Source: CAYHGV01 sp964356135 (GTDB lineage Bacteria > Hydrothermota > Tepidihabitantia > CAYHGV01). Taken from it: 40,737 bases of DNA. The stretch covers positions 1 to 40,737 of the forward strand of contig CAYHGV010000012.1 of NCBI GenBank assembly GCA_964356135.1. Reading direction: 5' to 3'. Under the pieces are notes generated by a model. It did no database searches. It had not been told where the DNA came from and saw only the letters and a program-made list of their open reading frames with translations. This document shows, in pieces, positions 17,501 to 24,776 of the stretch (position 1 is the first letter of the stretch; every line of letters starts with the position of its first letter). A program made the translations under genes and the position numbers.

Positions 17501-17690
17501 GGTATACCGGTCAGGTGGAGAACACCAATTTGTCTCGGCCGATGAGCGGAGGGATTTGAACCACGACGGCGAAATTACCCTCGAAGAATGGTACGACAGC
17601 TATAAGAATGCGTTCAACGATTACATCAGCGACCCCTTCTTCTACAACAATCCCCGTCACCTAAACATCGGAATCAACTTTAACTGGTAA
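14565..17690 (+). CDS. TonB-dependent receptor with N-terminal carboxypeptidase-regulatory-like domain (triad A)
   Basis: Outer-membrane receptor/transporter of 1041 aa. The ATG at 14565 follows AAAGGAG and starts a signal peptide (MRKCAVLLVLSILCFSSLYAG); the earlier ATG at 14532 lies inside the hairpin. Residues 22-105 are a CarboxypepD_reg-like domain (GRVIDRETKEPLVGVDVVIEG); about 110-235 are the plug (GLHLRGGRADEVAYMVDG, FNAEYGQAMSGVVNVVTKE); the rest is the barrel, ending in Phe-Asn-Trp. Near the C-terminus residues 997-1008 (DLNHDGEITLEE) form a canonical EF-hand loop, expected on the cell surface. Substrate is unknown. The next gene starts 11 nt downstream. Confidence 0.93.
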   Translation: MRKCAVLLVLSILCFSSLYAGTTGKVAGRVIDRETKEPLVGVDVVIEGTSMGAATGRDGSYFIINVPVGVYSVTATMIGFEPVTKSGVMVSADLTSSIDFAVKSTVIPLKGVTVTAERPLIRRDATSTTHLVGGEEIINQPIRTFQEVVAQQSGVVNSAGGASGATSGLHLRGGRADEVAYMVDGMSIKDPITGQAGAIVSTAAIEEMAVVTGGFNAEYGQAMSGVVNVVTKETRRFEGLARYQTDMPFTGTLNQGIHQMQVNLGGPFPLLRNLSFFLSGELSLRDHLEAYFGAMPESLRYGSMSNTDEQIYTTQAKMAYRLSPAIKLNVSGFLSRNQGGRYAPFIGLPFLEQHSENDYKYVSPEWRDARWRKAYQLTGSLTHQLSQKTFYNLRFGYFNTHTIDGLRNMVYEKNRQFWQDIRFLPWWFYTMYENRDASGVVWNAKRGIKEITATGDTLWDYYYPYGVPGIFRMGPSGNWEERQSNYYGLDFDITSQITPHHELKLGFTGKLHNVSRENGQYISTIKNQVIKPTNDTTYSWITTDGDTFEIGTSLEDSLIWVLVNGDTIDVQHDSLVWVPPYGGSDSAYWDISDALYFDRYKGENPYEFGIYLQDKIEYEGFVINPGLRIDYFDPKTWRFNDFLYPYRDTIINGQRVSVLDTTSAAPKLQVSPRIGIAFPVTPQTVFHVSYGHFFQMSRMRWLYDSYTTIVTQKRGAWGLIGNPNLGAQKTIQYEIGLAHELFSNTALNLTAFYKDLYNLIGTRLIPAIPNSYTAYMAEDYGNVRGVELTIQRQASRYLSGQLSYTLQFAKGTSSWERAAYYDYISNVPLDPYTGLPYQLPKIDYPLEFDQRHTIVANINLSLPEDLKEPFRNINLNAITNLGSGLPYTERDKRNYIVGVTNAKRMPWTFETDIRITKEFKVMGLRFSIFAEGTNIFNNLNIQNLYPNTGKTDDNQWLDSYETYIDGTFPKAYLDQGQIPVYRSGGEHQFVSADERRDLNHDGEITLEEWYDSYKNAFNDYISDPFFYNNPRHLNIGINFNW

Positions 17691-17701
17691 GGAGGTGGAT
17701 A

Positions 17702-20563
17702 ATGAAACGAATGGTTTTTCTCGCTCTCGGAACCCTGCTTACCTTCACGAGTTCCGAAGCGCGGACGAACGATAGTCAGAACGGGTATCGGGTTTTCCAG
17801 AGGAAGCGCCACCAGATTAATAATGTCGACCTGCCGATTACGAACTACGGCCAGTTTGGAATGTCGGATGCGGGCAGTGCCGGAACCTACTTCCCGAAGG
17901 GGTCGGGCGAGCCGTATATCTTTGGAGCTGGATTGTGGATCGGTGCAATAAAAAATGGTGATACGCTCGTGTCGGTCGGCTATAATCCGGTCGGCGGAGG
18001 CGAGGATTACATCCCTGGTCCACCCGACCAGACCCATATCTGGGATCAGTATGTCAACCATAACGCCCATCCCGAAGACCGGATTTATATGTCGACCGAT
18101 GCTACCGACCTTTCTGACTGGCGTGCCGGAGTGGTCGATTGGTTGCCGCGAGACCCTACTGGCAATCCTATTATACTCTCCCACCAGGATTTTCGCTGCG
18201 ACTACAACGACCTCTGCGATTCGCTTCATACCTGGGAACGGGCAACCTATCCAATCGGCTTGTATGTGCGGCAGTTTTCATTTGCGTGGAACGCGCCGAT
18301 TAATGGTAATATCGTTTTTATCCTGTATGAATTTCAAAATGTTAGCCAGGATACCGTTCGGCAGATGTATGTGGGCCATGCTGCGGATAACGATATTGGC
18401 AACGCCGATGACGACCTGGTCGGATGCGATGTCGGCCGGAGCCTTGGTTACACCTATACCCCCAACCAGGAAATGAATTGGACTTCACCGCCTCCTTATT
18501 ATATCGGTGTCAGGTTCCTGTTAGGTCCGAAAGCCGATACAACCGTCGTAGTCAAAAGGACACCGTACCAGCCGGATACGACCATTCATGTCGGTGAACA
18601 CCTTCCTTTGACCGCATTTACCCGCTGCACCCGTGATTACGATGCCGATAATGAGGTCAAGCGCTATCTGATGCTCGCCGGTTACAATATTGATTCGAAG
18701 GAATTCGAACCCTGGCAGGGTGTAATCGATGGGCAGCCGGCGGATAAACGGATGGTAATGGGTTGCGGGCCGTTTGTCCTCGCACCGGGCGAGATTGACA
18801 CCTTTTTGATTGCCGTGATGTTTTCAAACGGTTCGACCGGCGGTCTGACCTACCTGCAGAGCCAGGGCGATATCGCCAAGATTATGTTCGATAACAACTG
18901 GGCGTTTCCTTCTCCTCCAATTAATCCCAATCTGACGGCGGTGCCGGGTGACCAAAAGGTTACACTTTACTGGGATAATTCAGCCGAACTTTCACCCGAC
19001 CCATTCTATAAGGTCATGGTCCAGCAAGGCGACACCTTGTATCGGGAATGGGATTTTGAAGGCTACCGGCTCTGGAAATCGAGGAGCGGTCTTGCCGGTG
19101 ACTGGACCCAGTTAGCCGAATGGGATGTCGCCAACTCCATTACACTATTACCCGGTGATATCTACCTGCCGGGACTTGGTAATGTCGGAGGCACCAAGAG
19201 CGAAAATACCGGACTCTGGTATTCGTATCTGGATGAAGACGTCTATAACGGAGTGAGCTATCATTATGCAATCACCACCTATGATTACAATACCCCGGGT
19301 GACCCGAACAATATCAATCAGGACGTCTGGAAGAGTCTTGAATCGGGGTATTTCCCGGTGACCTGCACTCCCCGGGCGGAAGCGGGAAATCTTATTTCCG
19401 ATACCACGACCATGCCGACCAGAACCCGCGGCGCCACCAATACGGTCTTAGATTTGACATCTAAAATCGAAGCACCGATTGGCATTACCGGTGACGGCTA
19501 TCGTCTGGCCTGGGCTCGAATTAATCTTGGGAAAGAAGACCGCCCGGCATATACCTATACGATTTATGACGATACGAAAAAGCAGGATGTTGTCGGTTCA
19601 CCGGTTGAGGTTCCGCTCGAAATGAGGTTTGTCGTGGAAAATGGCGATACTATCCAACGGCTATGGGATGCCAAATTTACCACGCCGGTTTTCGATGGCT
19701 TGGAGCTCACAGGTAGGATTACGGTAGACCCGGATTCACTGCCGTTGCCGGATTCGGTGAAGACAACCGCTAACTATGTCGATCAAGGCAAAGTTAAGGT
19801 GAAAGAATTCTTCACTCCATCCGATGCCGAACAGAAATACACGACCGCCGAAGTAAAGAAATGGGCTTATCACGGTGGTGCCCGGATCGAAATCCGTTGG
19901 AAATATTTGAATGGCCATTCCGATACTTTGACCGGTGAGGTCTGGGATGTCTCGAATAATGCCCTGATTCCGCCGGATACGACAATCGGTGATGGCTGGT
20001 GCTTCGGTCCTCAGCCCGGCCCTCCTAACCCACCCAAGCTTTACCTCACCCAGGGCAAGGTTGCAACATGGTTTTATGTGTCGGGTGTTCGGTATGAATT
20101 CAATGAAGGGAGAATGCTCGATTGGCCTTCGGGTATAAAAGCGGGCGACGTTTGGACGATTTACAGTTCGGCGCCGACCTTTGTGCCCTGCACCGGGAAT
20201 GAATTTTCGCTTAAGACGACCAGGTTTACTTACGGCGAACAGGCGAATATGGACGTAATCAGGGTTGTTCCCAACCCCTATGTTGTGCGGGCGGTCTGGG
20301 ACCGGAGCCGGGACTACCGGAAGATTATGTTCACCCATCTGCCGGATTCATGCACGATCCGGATTTTTAATCTGTCGGGCGACCTCATCCGGGTGCTTGC
20401 CCATCCCACTCCCGGTGTTTCGAATACCACAGAACTGGGCGGTATGGAATCCTGGGATCTGCTTACTAAGAATGACCAATGGGTGGCGAGCGGTATTTAT
20501 GTCTACCAGATTACGACACCCAGAGGCCAGACCAAGGTTGGCAAATTTGCCATCATTCGCTAA
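17702..20563 (+). CDS. Large exported protein with FnIII-like domain and sorting-like C-terminus (triad A)
   Basis: A 953-aa protein with a signal peptide (cleavage near SSEA) and no lipobox. Residues about 25-400 form a conserved N-terminal region (AGLWIGAIKNGDTLVSVGYNP, DNDIGNADDDLVGCDVGRS, YLMLAGYN) shared with the paralog at 27635. An FnIII-like domain follows at about 405-530 (PNLTAVPGDQKVTLYWDN to YHYAITTYDY), then beta-rich segments. From VVPNPY near residue 853 to the end is a C-terminal domain with FTHLPDSCTIRIFNLSGDLI and final KFAIIR, differing from the other sorting domains here. Function is unknown. Placed between receptor and PorV-like barrel, it may be the surface partner of the receptor, as SusD is to SusC, but it shows no SusD similarity. 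Confidence 0.85.
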   Translation: MKRMVFLALGTLLTFTSSEARTNDSQNGYRVFQRKRHQINNVDLPITNYGQFGMSDAGSAGTYFPKGSGEPYIFGAGLWIGAIKNGDTLVSVGYNPVGGGEDYIPGPPDQTHIWDQYVNHNAHPEDRIYMSTDATDLSDWRAGVVDWLPRDPTGNPIILSHQDFRCDYNDLCDSLHTWERATYPIGLYVRQFSFAWNAPINGNIVFILYEFQNVSQDTVRQMYVGHAADNDIGNADDDLVGCDVGRSLGYTYTPNQEMNWTSPPPYYIGVRFLLGPKADTTVVVKRTPYQPDTTIHVGEHLPLTAFTRCTRDYDADNEVKRYLMLAGYNIDSKEFEPWQGVIDGQPADKRMVMGCGPFVLAPGEIDTFLIAVMFSNGSTGGLTYLQSQGDIAKIMFDNNWAFPSPPINPNLTAVPGDQKVTLYWDNSAELSPDPFYKVMVQQGDTLYREWDFEGYRLWKSRSGLAGDWTQLAEWDVANSITLLPGDIYLPGLGNVGGTKSENTGLWYSYLDEDVYNGVSYHYAITTYDYNTPGDPNNINQDVWKSLESGYFPVTCTPRAEAGNLISDTTTMPTRTRGATNTVLDLTSKIEAPIGITGDGYRLAWARINLGKEDRPAYTYTIYDDTKKQDVVGSPVEVPLEMRFVVENGDTIQRLWDAKFTTPVFDGLELTGRITVDPDSLPLPDSVKTTANYVDQGKVKVKEFFTPSDAEQKYTTAEVKKWAYHGGARIEIRWKYLNGHSDTLTGEVWDVSNNALIPPDTTIGDGWCFGPQPGPPNPPKLYLTQGKVATWFYVSGVRYEFNEGRMLDWPSGIKAGDVWTIYSSAPTFVPCTGNEFSLKTTRFTYGEQANMDVIRVVPNPYVVRAVWDRSRDYRKIMFTHLPDSCTIRIFNLSGDLIRVLAHPTPGVSNTTELGGMESWDLLTKNDQWVASGIYVYQITTPRGQTKVGKFAIIR

Positions 20564-20572
20564 GGGGGAACA

Positions 20573-21646
20573 ATGAGAAAAATAATCCCAATCATTATCG
20601 GAGCGATTCTGGTAAGCAGTTCCTTTGCCCAGTTTTCCAAGATAGGGACTGCAGGTGTTCAATTTCTGAAGATCGGCGTTGAGCCCCGAGGGGTAGGATT
20701 GGCAGGTGCTTTTTCAGCTCTCTGTAATGATCCGACCGCTCTCTACTGGAATCCGGCTGGCATCGCCTTAGTTGAACGGCCCGGGCTGGTGCTCTCGGAT
20801 GTCGAGTGGTTTGCTGATATCCGGAATAATTTCCTCGGCTATGTGCTCCCCCGGGGGGACGCGGGGGTTTTTGGATTGTCGGTTACCGCTTTGACGATGG
20901 CGAGCGAGGATGTGAATACCGAAGCCCTGCCTGATGGTTCAGGATTCTCGTGGAGTGCTTCCGATATAGCGATCGGCCTCTCCTATGCCCGAATGTTTCT
21001 TCCTGAATTCAGTTTCGGGATAACCGCGAAGCTGATCCAGGAGCGGATCTGGGATATTACCGGCACGAGCGTAGCCTTCGATTTCGGTGCCTTCCTCTAT
21101 CCTAAAATCTTCGGGTCGCTCCGGGCGGCGTTTGTGGTCAAAAACTTCGGAACCGATATGGTATACAGCGGGGGTGAACTGGTAACTGCACTCTTGCCCG
21201 GCGACTATCCACCCGGAACCGGTCCGATCGATGTTGAGCTGCTGTCCGGTCCAGTGCCGTTGCCGCTGCAACTTAAACTCGGGCTCGCCTACGATTTCCT
21301 GGCATCAGAAAATAACCGGCTGACGGTAGCGTTGGAACTGACCCATCCGAACGACGGCGCCGAAAAGATTCACCTCGGTCTCGAATACGAGCTTCTTAAA
21401 ACGTTGGCTCTGCGAGTCGGGTTCATCTATGATTCGGATAAACGCGGCTACAGTATTTCTGCCGACAGTCTGGGGAATGCAGTTGAAACAGCGGAGACCG
21501 GATTTGGTGCTGCGTTGGAAGGACCGAGTTTCGGCATCGGGGTTACCCGGCCGATAGGCAAGACGACCTATCTGGTCAATTACGCCGGTGAATACAAGAA
21601 ATGGTTTGGACTTCAACACCGGGTGTCGCTCGGCTTCTATTTCTAA
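20573..21646 (+). CDS. PorV/PorQ-like outer-membrane barrel protein (triad A)
   Basis: A 357-aa barrel of the PorV family. The signal peptide ends near SSSFA; the N-terminal block KIGTAGVQFLKIGVEPRGVGLAGAF and PTALYWNPAG is the PorV/PorQ hallmark, and the chain ends in a typical barrel strand (HRVSLGFYF). In Bacteroidetes, PorV is the shuttle that takes sorting-domain proteins from the T9SS translocon to the attachment complex. Being 9 nt downstream of a large secreted protein suggests a dedicated shuttle or partner, which is inference. A paralog is at 30546. Confidence 0.88.
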   Translation: MRKIIPIIIGAILVSSSFAQFSKIGTAGVQFLKIGVEPRGVGLAGAFSALCNDPTALYWNPAGIALVERPGLVLSDVEWFADIRNNFLGYVLPRGDAGVFGLSVTALTMASEDVNTEALPDGSGFSWSASDIAIGLSYARMFLPEFSFGITAKLIQERIWDITGTSVAFDFGAFLYPKIFGSLRAAFVVKNFGTDMVYSGGELVTALLPGDYPPGTGPIDVELLSGPVPLPLQLKLGLAYDFLASENNRLTVALELTHPNDGAEKIHLGLEYELLKTLALRVGFIYDSDKRGYSISADSLGNAVETAETGFGAALEGPSFGIGVTRPIGKTTYLVNYAGEYKKWFGLQHRVSLGFYF

Positions 21647-21657
21647 AAAAAGCATCA

Positions 21658-21686
21658 GGCGGTGGGAATTTTCAGGTCCCACCGCC
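21658..21686 (+). terminator. Hairpin terminator after triad A
   Basis: GGCGGTGGGA (21658-21667) and TCCCACCGCC (21677-21686) form a 10-bp stem with a 9-nt loop. The T-rich tail is weak. It lies directly after the PorV-like gene and before a new promoter. Confidence 0.55.
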
Positions 21687-21708
21687 GTAAGTCTTCAAAT
21701 TTCCCCTC

Positions 21709-21736
21709 TTGACAAATTAAAACTGGTTTTTATAGT
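21709..21736 (+). promoter_or_regulatory. Predicted promoter of the second envelope gene block
   Basis: TTGACA (21709-21714) and TATAGT (21731-21736) are separated by 16 nt, the best promoter match in the window. Transcription would start near 21743, about 185 nt before the next large gene, leaving a long structured leader. Confidence 0.75.
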
Positions 21737-21744
21737 TACTCAAA

Positions 21745-21891
21745 ATGCAAGGGATACGTTTGATTCGATCACGCCAGGGTCGTAAAACCAGGGCGAGAAT
21801 GTATTTTCTACGCACGCTCTATGGCTTTTCAGATTGTTCTGAGCATAGAGCGAACATTAAAAAGGAGGTGAAGGTAAGGAAAATTTTTTGA
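21745..21891 (+). CDS. Possible leaderless small ORF, 48 aa, Arg/Lys-rich
   Basis: An ATG lies 8 nt after the -10 box of the strong promoter at 21709-21736 and opens a 48-codon frame ending in TGA at 21889-21891. The product is basic and starts MQGIRLIRSRQGRKTRARMY. There is no ribosome binding site, so only leaderless initiation could express it. The frame runs through the hairpin at 21815-21852, so its translation could influence that structure. It resembles no family I know and may be chance. Confidence 0.35.
   Translation: MQGIRLIRSRQGRKTRARMYFLRTLYGFSDCSEHRANIKKEVKVRKIF
21815..21852 (+). promoter_or_regulatory. Structured leader hairpin upstream of BNR-repeat gene
   Basis: CGCTCTATG (21815-21823) pairs with CATAGAGCG (21844-21852), and inside it TCAGA (21829-21833) pairs with TCTGA (21838-21842) around a 4-nt loop. 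It is in the leader about 75 nt before the ATG at 21928. No riboswitch class is recognised. Confidence 0.5.
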
Positions 21892-21927
21892 TGATCACCT
21901 AAACAAAAAAAACTCAAGGAGGCTTGA

Positions 21928-23721
21928 ATGGCAAAGAAGATATTAAGTGGTTTAGTACTTTGTGGTCTACTCGTTACGATTAGCGCAACTCTACCGGTGC
22001 TCACGAATGAAAAAATTAAAGCCGTTCCCTATCTTCCCAATTTCACCAATGACCGACCGGTTTCCTTTCCATCTGGGGGAGGGCAGCTGTACAAAAGTGC
22101 CGGGATGGCGGTAGATTCCGCTGGTAATCAGTACACTCTGATTTCATCCACTACCCAGGGGATTAGTTGGGGAGGCGCTGCTCAGGGTGGTTTCGTCTGC
22201 ATCGTTAACCGGGACTTCACCGATATTGATGCCCTCAATTATCACCGGACAAAAGACCTGGGAGTAACCTGGCGTCACAATAACAAAATCTTTGCCGAAA
22301 AGACCACCGCTCCCCGTTATCCCAACGCCCATGCCGGGCCGAATAACCCTTACGCTTTTTTCCCGAAGCTGATTCCAGGACCGGCATTTGGTATGGCGTA
22401 TGGTATTTATGGCTCGGGGGGTTATTCGTCAGACACATGGGATCCTGCGGTAAATGTCGGCGGCACCGATGCGAAGGTTTCTCATGTGCTTGGTTTTGTG
22501 ACTGAGGATGGAAATGTGCTCGTTATCGGCGGTGCCGGTGATGGCAGCACAAATCCTTATCAGATTCCCTATTGGGTTTGCTTTGGCGATTTGAGTCTGG
22601 TTCTCAACAATGGCTATGCCCTGGCAGATTATGCGCCCTATTTTGCGGGCTGCGATTATAACGGTGGCAAAGCGGCGGTTCTTATTTTAGACGACGCAAT
22701 GGGCGGCGGGTATACTGAATCGGTTGATAACGGTAATACCTGGAGCGACTTTGTGCCTACGGATCCATTCTACTATATGAGTATCGATACCACTGGAACC
22801 GGCATCTCCGGTTACAGCATCATCTATGGTCTTAATATGTCAATGGCGTTGGATGACGAAGGCAAGCATGTTATTGCCGAGTGCGTTATGGACAACCGGT
22901 CCTGGGGTTCAGGTGACATCAACCCGGACCAGTGGCCACCGATGGGTGCGATTAATGTCATTGCTCCTAACTGCCCCAAGCTTACGGGGGATACGGTTTT
23001 AGCCCGGCGGATTGATATTGATCAGTACGATGACTCGACTACAATCTATCCGCCCAGCTATGTTGTCTGGCCGCAAGTCGCCACCGGAACCATTGCCGGT
23101 AAGAAGATGATTATGGTGACCTGGCTGCAAACCGACGGCACGACTACCGGCGTCGATACAAAATGGGATATCCGGGCACGGGTCTCATCGGATAACGGCA
23201 ATACCTGGGGACCAATCAAGAAAGTTACCGACACACCGAATATCAGCGAAGGTTGTCAGCAGCTTGCTAAGCGAATTGATACGATTAAGGGTTACGGTCA
23301 CATTCTTTATGCCGAAGCCCAGGATGACAACAGCACCGATATCGAATGCCGGACCGCGCTCGACGAACAAATGGCAATCCGAATTATGTATGCTAACACG
23401 AAGGCAGATGTCGGAGTGGCTGAGAATGGAACCACTGAAACGCCCGTATTTGCTTTGACCGGAAGTTATCCCAATCCGTTTGTCGAAAGAACAACTATTA
23501 GCTATCAGATTCCAGCCGCCGGTCGGGTTTTGCTCGCGGTCTATGATGTATCGGGACGCGAGGTAAAAACCCTCGTTGATGCTCGCGAGTCCGCAGGAAT
23601 GAAGCGAGTCACCTGGGATGGACGCGATGCGAATGGTCAACCAGTGCCGGAAGGCATCTATTTCTATACCCTCCAATTAGGAACTGAGCAGGCAACAGGT
23701 AAGATACTCTTAGTTCGGTAA
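21928..23721 (+). CDS. Secreted BNR/Asp-box repeat protein with C-terminal sorting domain
   Basis: A 597-aa exported protein; the ATG follows AAGGAGG and starts a signal peptide. Asp-box motifs characteristic of sialidase-like beta-propellers are present: DNGNTW at about residues 266 and 423, plus a weaker DLGVTW near 107. The catalytic Arg triad of sialidases is not evident, so an enzymatic role is unsupported. The C-terminal ~90 residues (YPNPFVERTTISYQIP, VYDVSGREVKTLV, WDGRDANGQPVPEGIYFY, final KILLVR) are a type IX-style sorting domain. It precedes the lipoprotein and second triad, just as the 12454 protein precedes the first. Confidence 0.87.
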   Translation: MAKKILSGLVLCGLLVTISATLPVLTNEKIKAVPYLPNFTNDRPVSFPSGGGQLYKSAGMAVDSAGNQYTLISSTTQGISWGGAAQGGFVCIVNRDFTDIDALNYHRTKDLGVTWRHNNKIFAEKTTAPRYPNAHAGPNNPYAFFPKLIPGPAFGMAYGIYGSGGYSSDTWDPAVNVGGTDAKVSHVLGFVTEDGNVLVIGGAGDGSTNPYQIPYWVCFGDLSLVLNNGYALADYAPYFAGCDYNGGKAAVLILDDAMGGGYTESVDNGNTWSDFVPTDPFYYMSIDTTGTGISGYSIIYGLNMSMALDDEGKHVIAECVMDNRSWGSGDINPDQWPPMGAINVIAPNCPKLTGDTVLARRIDIDQYDDSTTIYPPSYVVWPQVATGTIAGKKMIMVTWLQTDGTTTGVDTKWDIRARVSSDNGNTWGPIKKVTDTPNISEGCQQLAKRIDTIKGYGHILYAEAQDDNSTDIECRTALDEQMAIRIMYANTKADVGVAENGTTETPVFALTGSYPNPFVERTTISYQIPAAGRVLLAVYDVSGREVKTLVDARESAGMKRVTWDGRDANGQPVPEGIYFYTLQLGTEQATGKILLVR

Positions 23722-23728
23722 AACAAAG

Positions 23729-23756
23729 GGCGGGAGGACAGACAAGTCCTCCCGCC
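23729..23756 (+). terminator. GC-rich hairpin after BNR-repeat gene
   Basis: GGCGGGAGGAC (23729-23739), a 6-nt loop, and GTCCTCCCGCC (23746-23756) form a perfect 11-bp stem followed by AATCTTTATTTCG. The lipoprotein ribosome binding site comes soon after, so read-through or partial termination is likely. Confidence 0.65.
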
Positions 23757-23781
23757 AATCTTTATTTCGTAAGGAGGCTAC

Positions 23782-24756
23782 ATGGTAAAGAGATTGATAC
23801 CGGTATTGATGCTGGGTTTATTGATCGGTTGTGGCACGACGCCGCCGGAAGCAACCTGGGATGGGAGCAAGGAGGACAGTACGGCTGTGCTTGATTCCCT
23901 CGATAATTGGCGGTGGTTATTTCAGTCCAGCTATGTTTTCGAAAAGACCCTGACACCGGTCACGATCGCAGTCAGTCGTATTCCGCTCTCCGACACCTTC
24001 AGTCAGAAGTTTTTCCCGGTAGCGTTTCAACGAGTGCCAACCGAGACTACCCATCTCGACAGTCTGATTTTTGCCAAGGACACGACCTGCACGGTTTATC
24101 TGATCGATGAGTATAAAGGTAAACTTATCGTCAAGTGCGATTCCTTTACTCCGTTGGTGAGAATCGATACGATCATTGATACGACCGAAACCAAAATCGA
24201 TACAATTTTTAATAACATCTATAAAAGTACATTCGTTGCGAAAGACACCAGTTTGAGTAAGGATTTCAGGGGAAAAGCATGGAACGCCGCTTTTTTCGAC
24301 CGAGATTCGGCAGGAATCTGGTCGTTGCAAAAAATTGCCGGAGCAATCGAGTTCTACTTCCCGGATGAGGTTACCGCTCCGCTCCTCTATTATTTACGGG
24401 ATTCGGTCGGTTCGACGGTTGATACCTTCTGGTGGCGTCCGAGTGCAGGTCAGTTCGGTGCCCATTGGCTCTATCCGCTCGATTCGATCCTCGCCTTTGG
24501 GGTGAATGATACCATAACCTTATCTGAGAAATACGTCGTTTATGCCTATATGGATTCAATGCCCTTTATCTGGCTCGATTCGACTCGATACGAGTACGAT
24601 GCTCTCTACAGTAATACACTCCACGCTGCGCTTTTCACCTTTTCTACTCCTGGAATTCATCGTCTTTCGTTTGAAGTCGGCTCAGCCGAAGCCCTCTATA
24701 AACCGGAGAAGGAGTACCGAGGAATTATGTGGGGCATACCGGTTCGAATTAGATAA
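23782..24756 (+). CDS. Putative lipoprotein of unknown function
   Basis: A 324-aa protein whose signal sequence ends in a lipobox, LLIGC (Cys17), after a TAAGGAGG ribosome binding site. The mature chain is rich in Asp, Thr and aromatic residues, including an Asp-Thr-Ile/Thr repeat-like stretch (RIDTIIDTTETKIDTIF) near residue 130, and looks all-beta. No family is recognised. It sits 20 nt before the second receptor gene, so it may be a periplasmic or surface partner of triad B. Confidence 0.8.
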   Translation: MVKRLIPVLMLGLLIGCGTTPPEATWDGSKEDSTAVLDSLDNWRWLFQSSYVFEKTLTPVTIAVSRIPLSDTFSQKFFPVAFQRVPTETTHLDSLIFAKDTTCTVYLIDEYKGKLIVKCDSFTPLVRIDTIIDTTETKIDTIFNNIYKSTFVAKDTSLSKDFRGKAWNAAFFDRDSAGIWSLQKIAGAIEFYFPDEVTAPLLYYLRDSVGSTVDTFWWRPSAGQFGAHWLYPLDSILAFGVNDTITLSEKYVVYAYMDSMPFIWLDSTRYEYDALYSNTLHAALFTFSTPGIHRLSFEVGSAEALYKPEKEYRGIMWGIPVRIR

Positions 24757-24776
24757 ATTCAATGAAGGAGGCTTGC

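Noticed and set aside
17702..20563. Exported triad protein as a SusD homolog
   Set aside because: The position beside a TonB-dependent receptor suggests it, but there is no lipobox and no SusD-like helical TPR pattern; the protein is beta-rich with an FnIII-like domain.
24762..24776. Upstream ATG of the second receptor
   Set aside because: It lies before the AAGGAGG ribosome binding site and before the signal peptide, which begins at 24777.
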